From Mugil cephalus (lineage: Eukaryota; Chordata; Actinopteri; Mugiliformes; Mugilidae): 64,000 nt of DNA. The position numbers and the translations under genes are program-made. Position 1 is the first letter of the stretch; every line of letters begins with the position of its first letter. Under the pieces are notes generated by a model. It ran no database searches. It worked only from the letters and a program-made list of their open reading frames with translations, and had not been told where the DNA came from. Of this stretch, positions 47,448 to 59,400 are shown piece by piece. Where the stretch lies: assembly GCF_022458985.1 (NCBI RefSeq), contig NC_061789.1, forward strand, positions 19,572,357-19,636,356, written 5' to 3'.

Positions 47448-49282
47448 ATGTCAAACACAGAAGCCGAACAACTCAGACTGGAAATAACATCAGCCCTCGC
47501 CAGTGCAAAAACACCACCATCGAACATCACCCCCCAGGAAAGGAAGGCGCTAGTATCACTGCAGAAAGACCGGGACATCACGATCCTGCCAGCAGACAAA
47601 GGGAGATGCACAGTGGTGTTAAACACGGTGGACTACCAGGCAAAAATGAACAACCTCCTCAACGACCAAGACACTTATGAGACACTGAGACGCGACCCAA
47701 CCAACATCTACAAAACCAGAATAATAAACTACCTACAACAACTGGAAAAGGAGAAGGTCATCGACAGACTCCTTTATTACCGTCTGTACCCAGGGGAAGC
47801 CACACCGTGTATTTATGGTCTCCCCAAAATACACAAGGAGGGAGCCCCACTCAGACCCATTGTCAGTAGCATCAACTCTGTCACATATAACATTGCCAAG
47901 CATTTGGCATCCATCCTCTCTCCATTAGTAGGCAACACCCCACACCACATCGAAAACTCCAGGGACTTTGTGAACAAAGTCAAGGACATCACACTGGACC
48001 CAGAAGAAACCATCGTGTCCTTTGATGTCACCTCTCTGTTCACCTGCATCCCCACGAGAGAAGCCACGGATGTAGTAAGGAAAAGACTACAAAAGGATGA
48101 CACCTTGGCCTCAAGAACCAACCTCACCCCAGAACAAGTCTGTGTGTTACTCGACCTGTGCCTGACCACCACCTACTTTCAGTTCAATGGAGGTTTCTAC
48201 AGGCAAAAACACGGCTGTGCGATGGGGTCCCCAGTGTCACCGATCGTGGCCAATCTCTACATGGAGGAAGTAGAGACCAGAGCTCTGGACACCTTTGCAG
48301 GTCCCACTCCCACCCACTGGTACAGATATGTGGACGACACCTGGGTTAAAATCAAGACAAAGGAGGTGGAATCTTTCACTAAACACATCAACACAGTGGA
48401 CAGCAACATCAAGTTCACCAGGGAGGACATCAGCGGGGCCTGTCTGGCCTTTTGGACTGTTTGGTACGTGTTGAAGAAGATCGAAGCCTCAACATAGAAG
48501 TATATAGGAAACCCACACACACAGACCAACACCTGTTATTTGACTCACACCACCCCCTGGAACACAAACTGGGAGTCATCAGAACCCTCCAGCACCGAGC
48601 ACAGACTGTCCCCACCAGACAGGATGGCAAGGACAAGGAGGGAACACACATTAAACAAACCCTCAAGACATGCGGATATCCCAACTGGGCCTTTGTCAAA
48701 GGCTCAAAAAGATATCCCAGGAAGGACAGGGAAGAGGAACAAAACAGAAGGAAGAACATCACCATCCCCTACATAGCTGGGGTATCAGAGAAACTAAGGA
48801 GAATTTTTGGTAAACACCGCATCCCAGTTTATTTCAAACCTGGAAACACCCTAAGACAGAAACTGGTCCACCCCAAGGACAAAACACCTAGACAGAAACA
48901 GAGCAATGTAGTGTACGCGGTTCAGTGTAGCGAGGAATGTACAGACCTGTACATTGGGGAAACCAAACAACCCATACACAAGCGCATGGCCCAACACAGG
49001 AGAGCCAGCTCATCAGGAAACGACTCAGCAGTCCACCTCCACCTGAAGGACAAAGGACACTCCTTTGAGGATAACAACGTCAAAGTCCTGGCCAGAGAGG
49101 ACAGATGGTTTGAGAGAGGAGTTAAGGAAGCCATCTATGTCAAAATGGAGAAACCTTCTCTAAACAGAGGAGGTGGACTGAGATTTCATTTACCAACTAT
49201 TTATAATTCAGTTTTGACTTCTGTCCCCAAGGAGTTTCAACAACATTCACACACTGAGCCTCCAGGTTCCCATGGACAATAG
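47448..49282 (+). pseudogene. Penelope-like reverse transcriptase with GIY-YIG endonuclease (one frameshift)
   Basis: The first part (47448 to about 48449) shows Penelope-type RT motifs in order: DITILPADKGRCTVV, YGLPKIHKEGAPLRPIVSS, SFDVTSLFTCIP, QKHGCAMGSPVSPIVANLY and RYVDDTW. YVDD holds two of the catalytic aspartates. At the T-run 48450-48453 the frame changes by one missing base. The second part continues to 49282 with the thumb-like EVYRKPTHTDQ segment and a GIY-YIG nuclease: VVYAVQCSEECTDLYIGETK, then KRMAQHRR and the glutamate in RGVKEAIYVKMEKPSLN. These elements copy RNA into DNA at a nicked target, and the nuclease makes the nick (family knowledge). The frameshift separates the two domains, so this copy is probably inactive. 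The apparent ATG start is at the truncation point and is unlikely to be the original start. Confidence 0.88.
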
Positions 49283-49470
49283 CCTCGTTAGAGCTCTATT
49301 CATAGGGTAAGTTAGCCTAGGCACACAGTTTCCCCCCATTCAAGGACAGGTAAGTATCAGCCATTATGGTAATTAGTGACCCCAGTCTTCTGGTCAAGCA
49401 AGTTTCTGGTGGGTGCTACCCACAGAGTTTTTTCCTATTTAAACCTCAATTTCCCACTAGTTCATCAGAA

Positions 49471-49510
49471 CTGAAGAAGCTACTCGGATGAGTGGCGAAA
49501 CGTCTTCAAG
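49471..49510 (+). ncRNA. terminal hairpin of the Penelope-like element, hammerhead-ribozyme-like
   Basis: An outer stem pairs TGAAGA (49472-49477) with TCTTCA (49503-49508). An inner stem pairs CTACTC (49480-49485) with GAGTGG (49490-49495) around a GGAT loop. The words GATGAG, CGAAAC and GTC occur in the order of a hammerhead core, and Penelope-like elements are known to carry hammerhead ribozymes. The expected CUGAUGA is CGGAUGA here, so catalytic activity is doubtful. Confidence 0.4.
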
Positions 49511-49547
49511 AAATTCTACAAGTCCAGCTGACCTTATTCAACGCTTT

Positions 49548-49565
49548 TTTGGAACAACTAGGTAA
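49548..49565 (+). repeat. right copy of the target-site duplication of the Penelope-like element
   Basis: An exact 18-base match to 47428-47445. It is preceded by the T-run that ends the element, so the boundary is ambiguous by about three bases. Confidence 0.85.
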
Positions 49566-51563
49566 CATCATTAGAACCACTGACAAGAGAAGTAAATAAC
49601 ATTGACCAACTTGAATGCAATATTCTGCTGGGGAAACTTTAGACCTGCACAAGATCAAGCAGGTGTTCATGATATTATGCCTGATTAGTGTAAATTAAGT
49701 ACTGTAGTTAAACTTCATATTGTATCATTGAGCCAGTTGTCTGACCTCTTTAGTCTGGGCTTCATTTACACATTTGAAGTAGTAGTTCAGAATGTAATTT
49801 TATTATATTAAGGGTTTAGATTCCCCTTCAAAATGTATGTACAATATGGCCCTCCTTTACAGACTGCAATATTAAAATGATGCTCATAGATTATAATCCA
49901 GTAATGTAAAGAAGTACTACTACAGAAGTGCTACTTTCAAAAATGAGACTACCTATTTCTGTTCTCTTATTCCGAAGTGACAGGTTTCAACAGTAGTATT
50001 AACGTCGATTGCATATTACATGTTTTTGTATGTAAATGGTGTACAAAACATGCAGTCAGAAGATGTTGTAATCCTGCAGAGAAAGTGCCGAGGATTTTTG
50101 TACCCCTCCCACCCAAATCATCTGGCTAATTTCAAAGCTCCGGGGAAGAGGTCGTTCTCTTGTTTTAGTAATCAGGCTTTACCTCCTTCCTCTCCATCTG
50201 TGCTTCCACAGTATTTAACTGCCATTTGTGTTCTTCTCCTCTATCCCCTCCTCTCTTCCAGCATATGACCCACTTCTTTCTTTGTTTCAGCCGATCAGTT
50301 AATTCTGTTGCCAAGTACAACACTTTCCCCATAATAAGGATAGAAAGTGAAGTAAGGACAGATTATCCTTTATAACAGTTAAGGTGTTTCACAGACGGTA
50401 CAGTTAAAGGGACAACAGGAATAAACCTAGTGTTTCCCCACTGTCCTAACAGAGTGCACAGTTTATTCTGCTTAGACGTATGGACCCCGTTATAGAACCC
50501 TTCATTCTGATGCCTCATTATGTACATGGTCAACATGGTTTTAAGTACTTGATGTAAGGCTAGTAATGGTAATAACTCTCTGGAGATATGATTAATGACA
50601 TGGTAAAGAAAAATCTGCTCCAGTGTTATTTAATTGACCTCTACGTTCATTCAGCTGTTTGTTCAGATTTAAACAAAACCATCTGAGAAATATTATGGGA
50701 AAATAACTCTTAAAAATAATTTCTAATAACTACAAATGGCCACTTTATAGACACTTCTTGTGTCTAAAATAATGTAATGGTGTGAAAAGCATGAGGCAGT
50801 CCTCAAGTGAAAATGATCACGTAAGGTTAATACCTTCAATCTGTGCTTTATTACATTTGCTTACATTCTACTGCTGCTTTTATTTTCTTTCATTATTCGC
50901 AGAGGTGTCTCCTCAATTGCCACTCAGTTTACTTTAGTGCAAATCAAACACCATTAAATGAGGCACATGCTCAGCATGCATGTAGCCACACGACTCCCTG
51001 CTTCCACTGGTAAGGGCTGATTGTAATCTGTCATGGGATACATGCATGTGTACTGTTCCACTGCAGCTGTAGCCCTCAGAAATGCCCGACTGTGGCCTGT
51101 TTTTATTAGCATTATTTGTGTATTCTGTAGAATACTGAAGTCGTTGTTGAAAGCAAAGTAGCAGGATCCATAAATGGTTTCTATAGATACAGAAGAAAAA
51201 CATTGAGAGGAGAGGACTTTAGAGAGGCACGCTGGCATTGCACATTATTTTCCAGGTGATAAGTGGAATAGGCTTTAAATGACTGGCTACTGATGGATGT
51301 GTCAGTGCATTAGTGGAAATTATGACTGCAACAAAACCCTGTGTCTGACAGAGGGGGCTGAATGAATACGTCAACTGCACGAGCTGGGATATTGCTCTTA
51401 TCATTATTGTGGACATATTTCTTTATTAAGTCTGCTATTAAGGTGACTCCACTGTCTCCTTGTAGTCACAGTCGCGCGTGTTGTTTTGATGAAGCACAGC
51501 AATTTGGTTGAATTTACTGCAACTTCTGCGTCTTACTGTTGCCCCCGCTGAAACAAGACATGT

Positions 51564-51603
<40 letters not shown>

Positions 51604-52890
51604 CAATACATACAGACCTGGTTTTCAAATTCAGTGAAAACCCAATAGATCCGATGGTGTTTTCATACTGCGTGTGAAAGTTACCTCTGCATGAGTCACT
51701 GAATGAGCAAGGAGGTGGACGGCCCCCGCTGTGTAAGCATTCAATTCATTCACATCCACTTCTAGATACACAACTTGGATCCAATGAATGTAATGTTAAT
51801 AAGGCAAAATACGGGGAAAGATGGAGAAACTTACAATTAATAATACTGATTTTAAGAGCTGAAATGACAAGGTTTGCCTGTCAATGTAAGTTGGAGCATC
51901 TCACTATGCACATCTGGCAGATTTGGGTGCAGGGTACTAATTTAAAATGAAACGAAACATCACTGTAGATCCCCAACTCCATTAAAATACAGTTAACAAA
52001 ATGTGTTAAAATATTTCTAGTAAAAGTAGTAAAAGACAGAAAGCACTGAGATAGGAATATTGAATCCAAAAAGGTTTCTGTCTTTCTTTTTATCACTTCA
52101 TTCAGAACTGGAGTGGTGGTTTGCCACGTTTCACAGGGAGCATAGCTCTCACAATGAGCTGTAACTACTCAATTTTCTGTCTGTTTTTTTTTGGTTGGGT
52201 GGGGGTGTATTCTCATCGGAAAATCTATTCTGACTAACTGAGTATCGGGGACGCTAGCAGTACAAAATGAATGTTAATTACCAGAGAAGATCTGATGTTG
52301 TGAAAACATCTGTTTTTCTCGTCTCTGACACTATCCCACCCCTCTCCGCCTCACACCCCTTTCACCACTATGAAAGAAGTGTGAGCTCAAGCCCGTTATG
52401 CGAGTTTGACACGCTTCACTAACCACTGACTGGCGTAATGGAATTAATTTCTACTTGTTATTTCATTCAGCTCATCAGTAGAAAACTCCTTCTCCACCCA
52501 CAGTCCTCTGCTCCCTCACCCCCCTCTATGTATGATAATAAGCATTGCAGCAGTGGCATCCCTCGTCCTCTCTTTCATTCCTTATTCATACTTCTGTGTG
52601 TATGTGCCAATGTACATGTTAGCTGCACTGCTGCAAATTGCGTTGCTCTGTATCTAGGGAGCACATCATTTATGATCTTCTCATCTTTCAAATGAAAATT
52701 CTTTGGTTCTGTTGTTGACTCTGCATGCTAATTATTGGATAATCTCATTTTATGCATTCGTGCGTTTGGAGTGTAAATCTCTGCGCCGTTGGGTGGATCC
52801 CACTGTGGTGCTTTCACTACAGTGTAAACTGGAAAAAAAAAGAAAAAAGAAACCCACACGGCTAAGACTCCAACTCCAAGGCATCAAAGA
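49566..52890. other. gene-poor region, nothing coding recognised
   Basis: About 3.3 kb of AT-rich sequence without recognisable exons on either strand. Its only clear landmark is the CA microsatellite at about 51568-51601. Confidence 0.5.
51568..51601. repeat. (CA)n microsatellite
   Basis: About 17 uninterrupted CA units. A typical fish dinucleotide repeat, likely polymorphic. Confidence 0.95.
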
Positions 52891-53471
52891 GAGAGTGTGA
52901 GAGGGACAGACGGATGGAAGGAGGGAGGGGCATGCCTTGTATCTGGGTAATGATGGAGGGCAGAGAGGAGGAGATATGGAAAGAAAGAGAGAGAGAGAGC
53001 AGTAAGGGAGGGGGTGAGGGAGAAAAACCAACCAACCAACCAGTACGTGGAGAGAGGGGGGCACTCTGAGCAAGCTGGAGGGAGGAGGGGAGGATAGCGA
53101 GTGAGGGATGGGGAGATTGCCGGACCGAACAGATAGAAGTGTTACTACAGAGCTACTGCTGTTGGAGGACGGGCTAGGAGCGGAGGATAATGCTCCATCC
53201 TTCAGCGTACAGCGGCACGCTGGACACCTTGTAATTTCTTGTGGTGGCGGCGGTTGTGGAGGAGGAGGGTCTTCATTGTTGCAGCAGTGATTGCCTTTTT
53301 TCTTTTTTTTCTCCCCCTTTTCATCACATCTTCCTGCTCGCCCCTACTCACTCCTTATTCCTCTGCAACTGGCAACCGCTGTGCACCCCCTCCTCTCTCT
53401 CTTTTCTACTTCTGTTCCTTTTTTTTCTCCTGAGGAGGGATTTTTGTATTTCATCGGGGATTGTGGAAGAC
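52890..53471 (+). promoter_or_regulatory. possible promoter/5' UTR exon of an undetected gene
   Basis: A GA-rich tract (about 52900-53070), then a GC-richer segment with GGCGGCGG and GGAGGAGG runs, then a long CT-rich stretch ends at GGAAGACA followed by the good donor GTAAGA at about 53473. This pattern resembles the 5' UTR exon of a vertebrate gene with a long first intron. No coding exon was found downstream within the window, so the gene, if real, continues to the right. The ORFs here are low-complexity and are not proposed as proteins. Confidence 0.3.
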
Positions 53472-53479
53472 AGTAAGAA

Positions 53480-56400
53480 TCTTTTCTGTCTTTTCCTTTT
53501 TTTGTCATGTGCAGAAACAGAGGAAGATGCATGGCAAAGAAGCGGAGAGTTTGATTTCATGGAGTCAGAAGGGTGTATGTGTGTGCAGCAGGAGGTGGGA
53601 GGGGGGTTGCATGTCCAAGTTTACTGCATTGATGTGAAACATTCGTTCCTCTTTGTTAAGGCAGAATCTCGGCCGTAAGTAAAAATATGCATCAGTTGCA
53701 CGAAATAAACTGAGCAAAAAAGACAATGAAATCATACAAAAGCAAAACAGCCTAGAGAGGATTTGCTGAGGGATGCACGGATAAACAGAGCAGTATTTGG
53801 CAGTGGATTACTCCTTTATGCCAACAAATGAAGATGAGTCTATCCCAGCTTTACAGAGGCAGAAGAAGAAAGTGGGGGCACGAAATGGAAAAAGTCTAAA
53901 TGAAGGAGATAATAACAAGGGATGTGAAAATGTATATTGCATTACGTATATAAACTAAGACAGGTGCATGAGATTTGTTAGTTCAAACATTTATTGTATC
54001 AAATTGATAATCCCACCCACACACATTTACTTGCATGCCAGTGATTGCTGATGATCAAGTGCACAGAGCAGCTCATTGCTCACATGCTTCACATTAAAAG
54101 GCTCACCACTGCATACAATCACATAGTAAAGCTTCTATGACACATTGACTCTGGTGTGTGGAGGCATTGTGTGCATGGATGGACATGGACACAGATGCAT
54201 GGCAGCATTAAAAATGTGTGGACTGATGTACTCAGGAGCAGATATATTAGGTATTTTGCCATGCATCACATATCGGATGTTATAATGGTTGTTTAAACGG
54301 CTGTCCTCTCACTCGAATGGCTGCCTCTACACGAACAGGGTCACCCTTCCAGCAGGGAACATGTGTTTGCTCTGTTCCTGTCATTATCTCTCCACCTGAG
54401 TTAAGTCTATGCATAGAAGCCTTGGTCTCTTCTGAACACAGCCCCACAGAAAGGTGACGGTGGGTCACTTTACGGCGTACACGTAATTACACACAAGCTG
54501 CTTTTGTATTGCAAAGAGTTCCAAAAAGCCGTGAGGAGGGTTTCGGCATAATACCGCAGAAGGAAAAGTTTAACTGAAAAGAACTTGTTGTTGGAGGCGT
54601 TCAAAGCACAAGAGACATTTTGGTTTCAGTGAGGTTTGGCAGTGACATCACCCACACAGAGTCACAGTAACTCACACATGCTATTCATGCTCTGTGTGTG
54701 ATGTGTCGCCTTAGGGACAGGAAGATGGAAGAGCTGATCATCAGACAAGACGGACAATATTAAAACTTTGGACTATGGCAACATCCATGGACTAAAGGTT
54801 TCTGAGAAGCCTGTAGTCTGTGCTGACGTATTCAAGTGGAGTGCATTTGTCAATGTGTAGTGATAATTCTGCCGTGAACAGGTAACAACTCACTTTTTGC
54901 TCTGAGTGGTGCTCAGAGTTCAAACACTCATCGACTGAAGCAGTTGTTACACACACTAACTCATGCTACCAACTCTCCATAGATCAGGGTTGGTGACGCT
55001 TCACTCACTCACGTAAAGTTGTAACTTTGTAGTCGTACATTAAAATAATTCATGTCAAATTGAATTGGCCAGTTCACCATTTCTAAAGTGAATTTATGGG
55101 TGATGGAGTCATAACTTTATATCTGGGTTGGCCCCCTTGTGTTACCCTTCGTAGGCTTCAATCACTGTCTTCCAAAGCTTAAAATCGTTTATACTGTTAA
55201 GCCCTCTTTGCTGTTGTCATAGACATGTATGAGCTAATCAAGTTTGTGATATTTGTGACAAAAACAGAAACAACAATATTAAATATTTTTTTAAAAAACA
55301 CTGCAGTCCATGAATATGAAGCAAGCCATGTCAAACACAGCCTTGGAAAAGAAACTGGGCATAGCTGGATTTAGGCTTCTTTTTCACTACCAGTAACATG
55401 TAATAATAAGCAGTTCAGTTATGCAAGGAGGAAAATTCACAACTGTCTTCCTTGTAATATAGTTACTGTAAAACTCGAGTGCACTGTCAACATCTATTTC
55501 CATTGTACTATATAGGCTAATACGTTACCATCTAATAATAAGTAAGAAGGTAATTAAGAAATAGAATTTTTTTTTTACACAACTGAAGCTATTCATGTAG
55601 GTAATCATCAGATTGGCCAGATTAACTTTCAATGATACAGAAACTTCATCACATGGGAGTTTTAAAGTGTGGAGTTTGGAGGTTTGCTTTATTTCAGCTG
55701 AATTGAGGTCTGATCTTTGGCTCCCAAGGAACTCAGTTAATTTGTCCTTTGTCCTGGAAGTCAAGTTGATCTGGTCCAACAGGCCGATGCTGAGTGCTGA
55801 TTAACTGACTGTCATGTTGTTTGTACCTCAAATGCTGTTCGGCTCAGTGAGAGTCATGGTCTAGCATACAGCCACAATATACTGAATTAACATTCAGCTC
55901 ATGTTTGCGGGGAAATACCATTAATTCTTCCTTGGGAAAAATGTTATAGAACAGCACACTTCACATCTACTACACACTCAGAGGACACAGCACACAGCCT
56001 CCTTTGGGATCAAGGGACCAAAATCTTTTCTTGCCTCTGATTTAGTTCAACGTTACCTGGTAAAAAGAGGATTTATCGGCACACTAGGGCAGAGCTTACC
56101 TGACTTATGGAGAAAACGGGCCTTGACAGAGATAAATCTTTCTTAATTGGAATTAATTGGATTATTTCAAGCCACATTTATTCAGAATCCTCTTTTGCAC
56201 AGGCATGGGAAGAAAAGAAAGGGAGTAAGGGCTGTGTCTGTTGGACTCTGTTGAATTGCCATATGTCCTGACAGAATGTCGCATTGTCAAAGCCTCATTT
56301 TCTAGAGGTTATACACCTATTACTCTCAGTCTCACTGATGGTCCACTGTATTTGTCTAAGTTCAACGAGTGAAGCTCAACTTTCTTTTGAATATTTGCAG

Positions 56401-59400
56401 TGCTGCTCAGGGGGACATGCAGTTCATATCTCCCAATTTAGCCAATCTCGTTTACTCTCTCACTCTTTTGTCTCTTTTTTCCTATCTCACTCATTCCTTC
56501 TCCTTCTTCTTCTTTTGCTCGCGGTAAACGACTGATCTGGGACAGACAGGCTCCCCTGCGCTCTGTCCTATTTCGACGTTGTCCTCTCTCTTGTATCTCC
56601 TTATTCCTTTCCCTCCGTCGTTTACCTCTGTCCACCTATCTCTTAGCAACTCGGTCTGTCTCAGTCTCTATTAATCATTTCTCTGTCTGTGACTGTTCCA
56701 TCATACCAGAGTAATGGTTCTGTCTGGTGTTAATAGGCTGTCAGGGTGTTTGGGAGACAGAGTTGCTGTCATTACTTACAGTAGATTTTTTCCACTGGGC
56801 GTGGTGCAGAAAATTGAAGCTTGTTGTCCTGAAACTACTCCCTTTTGATTTAAAGGGAGGTGATTGTAGACCTATTGGTGAATTGAAAATAACAGTTAAT
56901 ATATCGGCCTGGTGTGGCTACTGCTAGCTTGCACGGTATGTTGGCACGACAGTATCATGGGTCGTGTCACTGATAGATGTCTGTCTGTGTTCATGTTAGC
57001 TAGGTAACAGTTTCAGAAGGTTGCAGAGCGTGACACCATATTTGGTGAAGAAGTCGTATCTTTTTTCTCAAAACCATTAGGTTGTCAGTTGGGGAATCCA
57101 ATGACTGTAATTAGTTTCATAATTTTTCTCTACTACTTTCTTCCTCACAGTTTCCCACCATCTCCAAAAGGTCTGCTAAATCCAATTTTTGTCACTGCAT
57201 AGACTCCATGGAGGGAAGGGTGGAATGCTTTGGCCAGACTCATGAATTCACTCTCAGTTTATTAGGGCTAATTGCACCATTGAGAAGTGTAGAGGAGGAG
57301 GGGTTTGAGTTTCCCCAACAGTCTCTGCTGCATCATCAAAGTGGTGTTGCTATATTTAGCTGCAGCAGATGCATGGCAGCAGTGGGGCAGTGGTGGCCCA
57401 GGATAATGATCACATCGCAGGGCGGGTTGTAATTTGTGCTTGTAATTTGTCTGAAAGTATCAGCACTTTTTCAGCTTTCAGGTAGTAAATAACTTCATTG
57501 TTCACAATGAATGATGTACTGAGATACTTAGTTTCACAACGAAATGACAGTGCAGAATTTTTATGGATTCCAAACTGCAACAAAATCTCAAGAAAAAAAA
57601 AATTTGATTCTTTTTCACATCTCAAATGAGTTCAAGTTTGAGAATCCTTCCCTGGATTTCCCCAGTAATTCCCATAAGCCTAGAGTGCAGCACTGTAAAC
57701 TGATGTTATTGTGAGCAGCGTTGGAAGAATATCTAACCGCAGTGAGTCCTTCATGTACTTTCATCTGTGTGAGGCTTATTTAATTTGACTAAAGAGTAAA
57801 ATGTGTAAGATTTGGGTATGCTGTATGTCATTGCACCATTTGTCAATTCACTATTGAATAGTACATCACTGGATGAATGTTACGATGTCAGATGGCTTCT
57901 AGTGTTTCAGTCAGTAATTAGAGTGTGCATAATGCTGGAATGACCATTAGCACTAACATGTCACTTCATAGTGTAGGTTTTTTACTGCTGTGACTGTGTG
58001 ATGTGACACTGTGTAAACCTCATCTAGTGTCCATTTTGCTACTTGCGATTGAAAGCTGTCTAGCGATGTCGTTTTGTTATTGTGATTTAGGTTTGGACTC
58101 CACACACATTTTCTCATCATTGACTTTGACATTGCAAAGACAGTTAAGTAACCCTCCTACTTCCTGCTATATTAAACAGCAGCATTATATCTCAATTTGT
58201 TGCAGTGTCTCCCACAAGACAGAACAGAGCCTGAATCCATCCTGTACCGGGTCTGTATCAAGATGTAACGTGTTATTTTTGGTCTTCATGCTGATTCGTT
58301 CTCTGCGCCTGCTTCACCACTAAACTTGACATGGACAGAGGCGTGTGCTGGTGCACGCACATCCGCCTTATCTGCTTTGTTATGTGTGTTCGTTTTAGTC
58401 AGTGTTTTAAAGTTTGCAGGGGATGATGAATATGCAATGTTCGGGCCATGGAATGTTTGTGCGTCTTACTGCATTAATAATGGAAACACAGTTGGCGGTA
58501 TTTATAGTAACAATGGCAGCGGGCTGAAGCAGCGTGAATGGAAGGTGATATATGAGACCAGTCTGGACATGGGATACAGTTCTCCTATGGTAGACAGTAC
58601 TTGGTTGACAAAAAGAAGAGGGCTGACACTTATACACAGTGAAAACACATTTGTGCGCAATTTAACACAAGCTTTTCCGTGAGTAAAGGTGTTTCATCAG
58701 AATGGGTGACATGTCCTGAGAATTTTAGCACAAGCTATAGGAGGAGAGTTAATACAACAGAGTTTTGATAGTGAAGGCAGGGACACGTACATAGAGGCAA
58801 AGGAGATAAAGCGAATGGAAGTCGTTTGATGTGCAACCATATTGATTGGCCTACATAGCTTAGATTAAAACAGCAGACGGCAACCTCCTCTGACGGCTTT
58901 CCACAGTCTTTGGTTGGAGTTTATCTCATTTAATCTGTGGCTTGCAGTCATTCTGCCGCTCATGTGCCTTTGTTACTTGTCTGTTACTTTCAGGCCCGAT
59001 AATGAGAAATGGACGTGATGGTTGCATCAGTGAAGTGAAGGATAAGAAGGTGAAACTTTTCTCACAGGACCGCAAGGAAATAGGTCCTATCAAAGACCTC
59101 TAATTGTAATATAACAGTGAGCATATCAGCTAACTTTGAGGTACATTTTCTAGTGCTCCTTTAAATGGAAAATCAAACTGAAAGAACTAAACATAGTGTC
59201 ACAATAATGAAGCAAATAATTAGTGCTTCTAAAAAAACAAACATAACGCAACCTAAATCTATAGCAACCAGATAAAAGTGTTGGGAGTAGTAAGTGTATA
59301 CTGTAAAAATATATATAAATAGCCTAAAATGTAAATCTCAAGTAAATGCAATAGTTGAATGTTTGTTCTAAGGTAAGATTAGAAATATGCAGTTTAGTTT

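Larger units (their letters stand above)
47446..49547 (+). mobile_element. Penelope-like retroelement, 5'-truncated, with 18-bp target-site duplication
   Basis: A 2.1-kb insertion bounded by an exact 18-bp direct repeat. It carries a Penelope-type reverse transcriptase followed by a GIY-YIG endonuclease in one interrupted reading frame, then about 265 bases of 3' non-coding sequence ending in a hairpin. The coding part begins just inside the left boundary in the middle of the usual N-terminal region, so the copy is 5'-truncated. Apart from one frameshift the frame is open, suggesting a young insertion. It lies between the KMT5 gene and a gene-poor region and interrupts no recognised gene. Confidence 0.9.

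Noticed and set aside
51568..51601. CRISPR-like or tandem array
   Set aside because: It is a plain CA microsatellite with no spacers, in a vertebrate genome.
53108..53678. Overlapping plus-strand ORFs with glycine, serine or phenylalanine runs
   Set aside because: They translate GGAGGA and CTTTTC low-complexity DNA in several frames; a 5' UTR-like segment is the better reading.
58326..58682. 118-codon ORF beginning with a signal-like hydrophobic stretch
   Set aside because: No recognised family, no splice sites or promoter in a sensible place, and surrounded by non-coding DNA; kept only as a note in the region entry.
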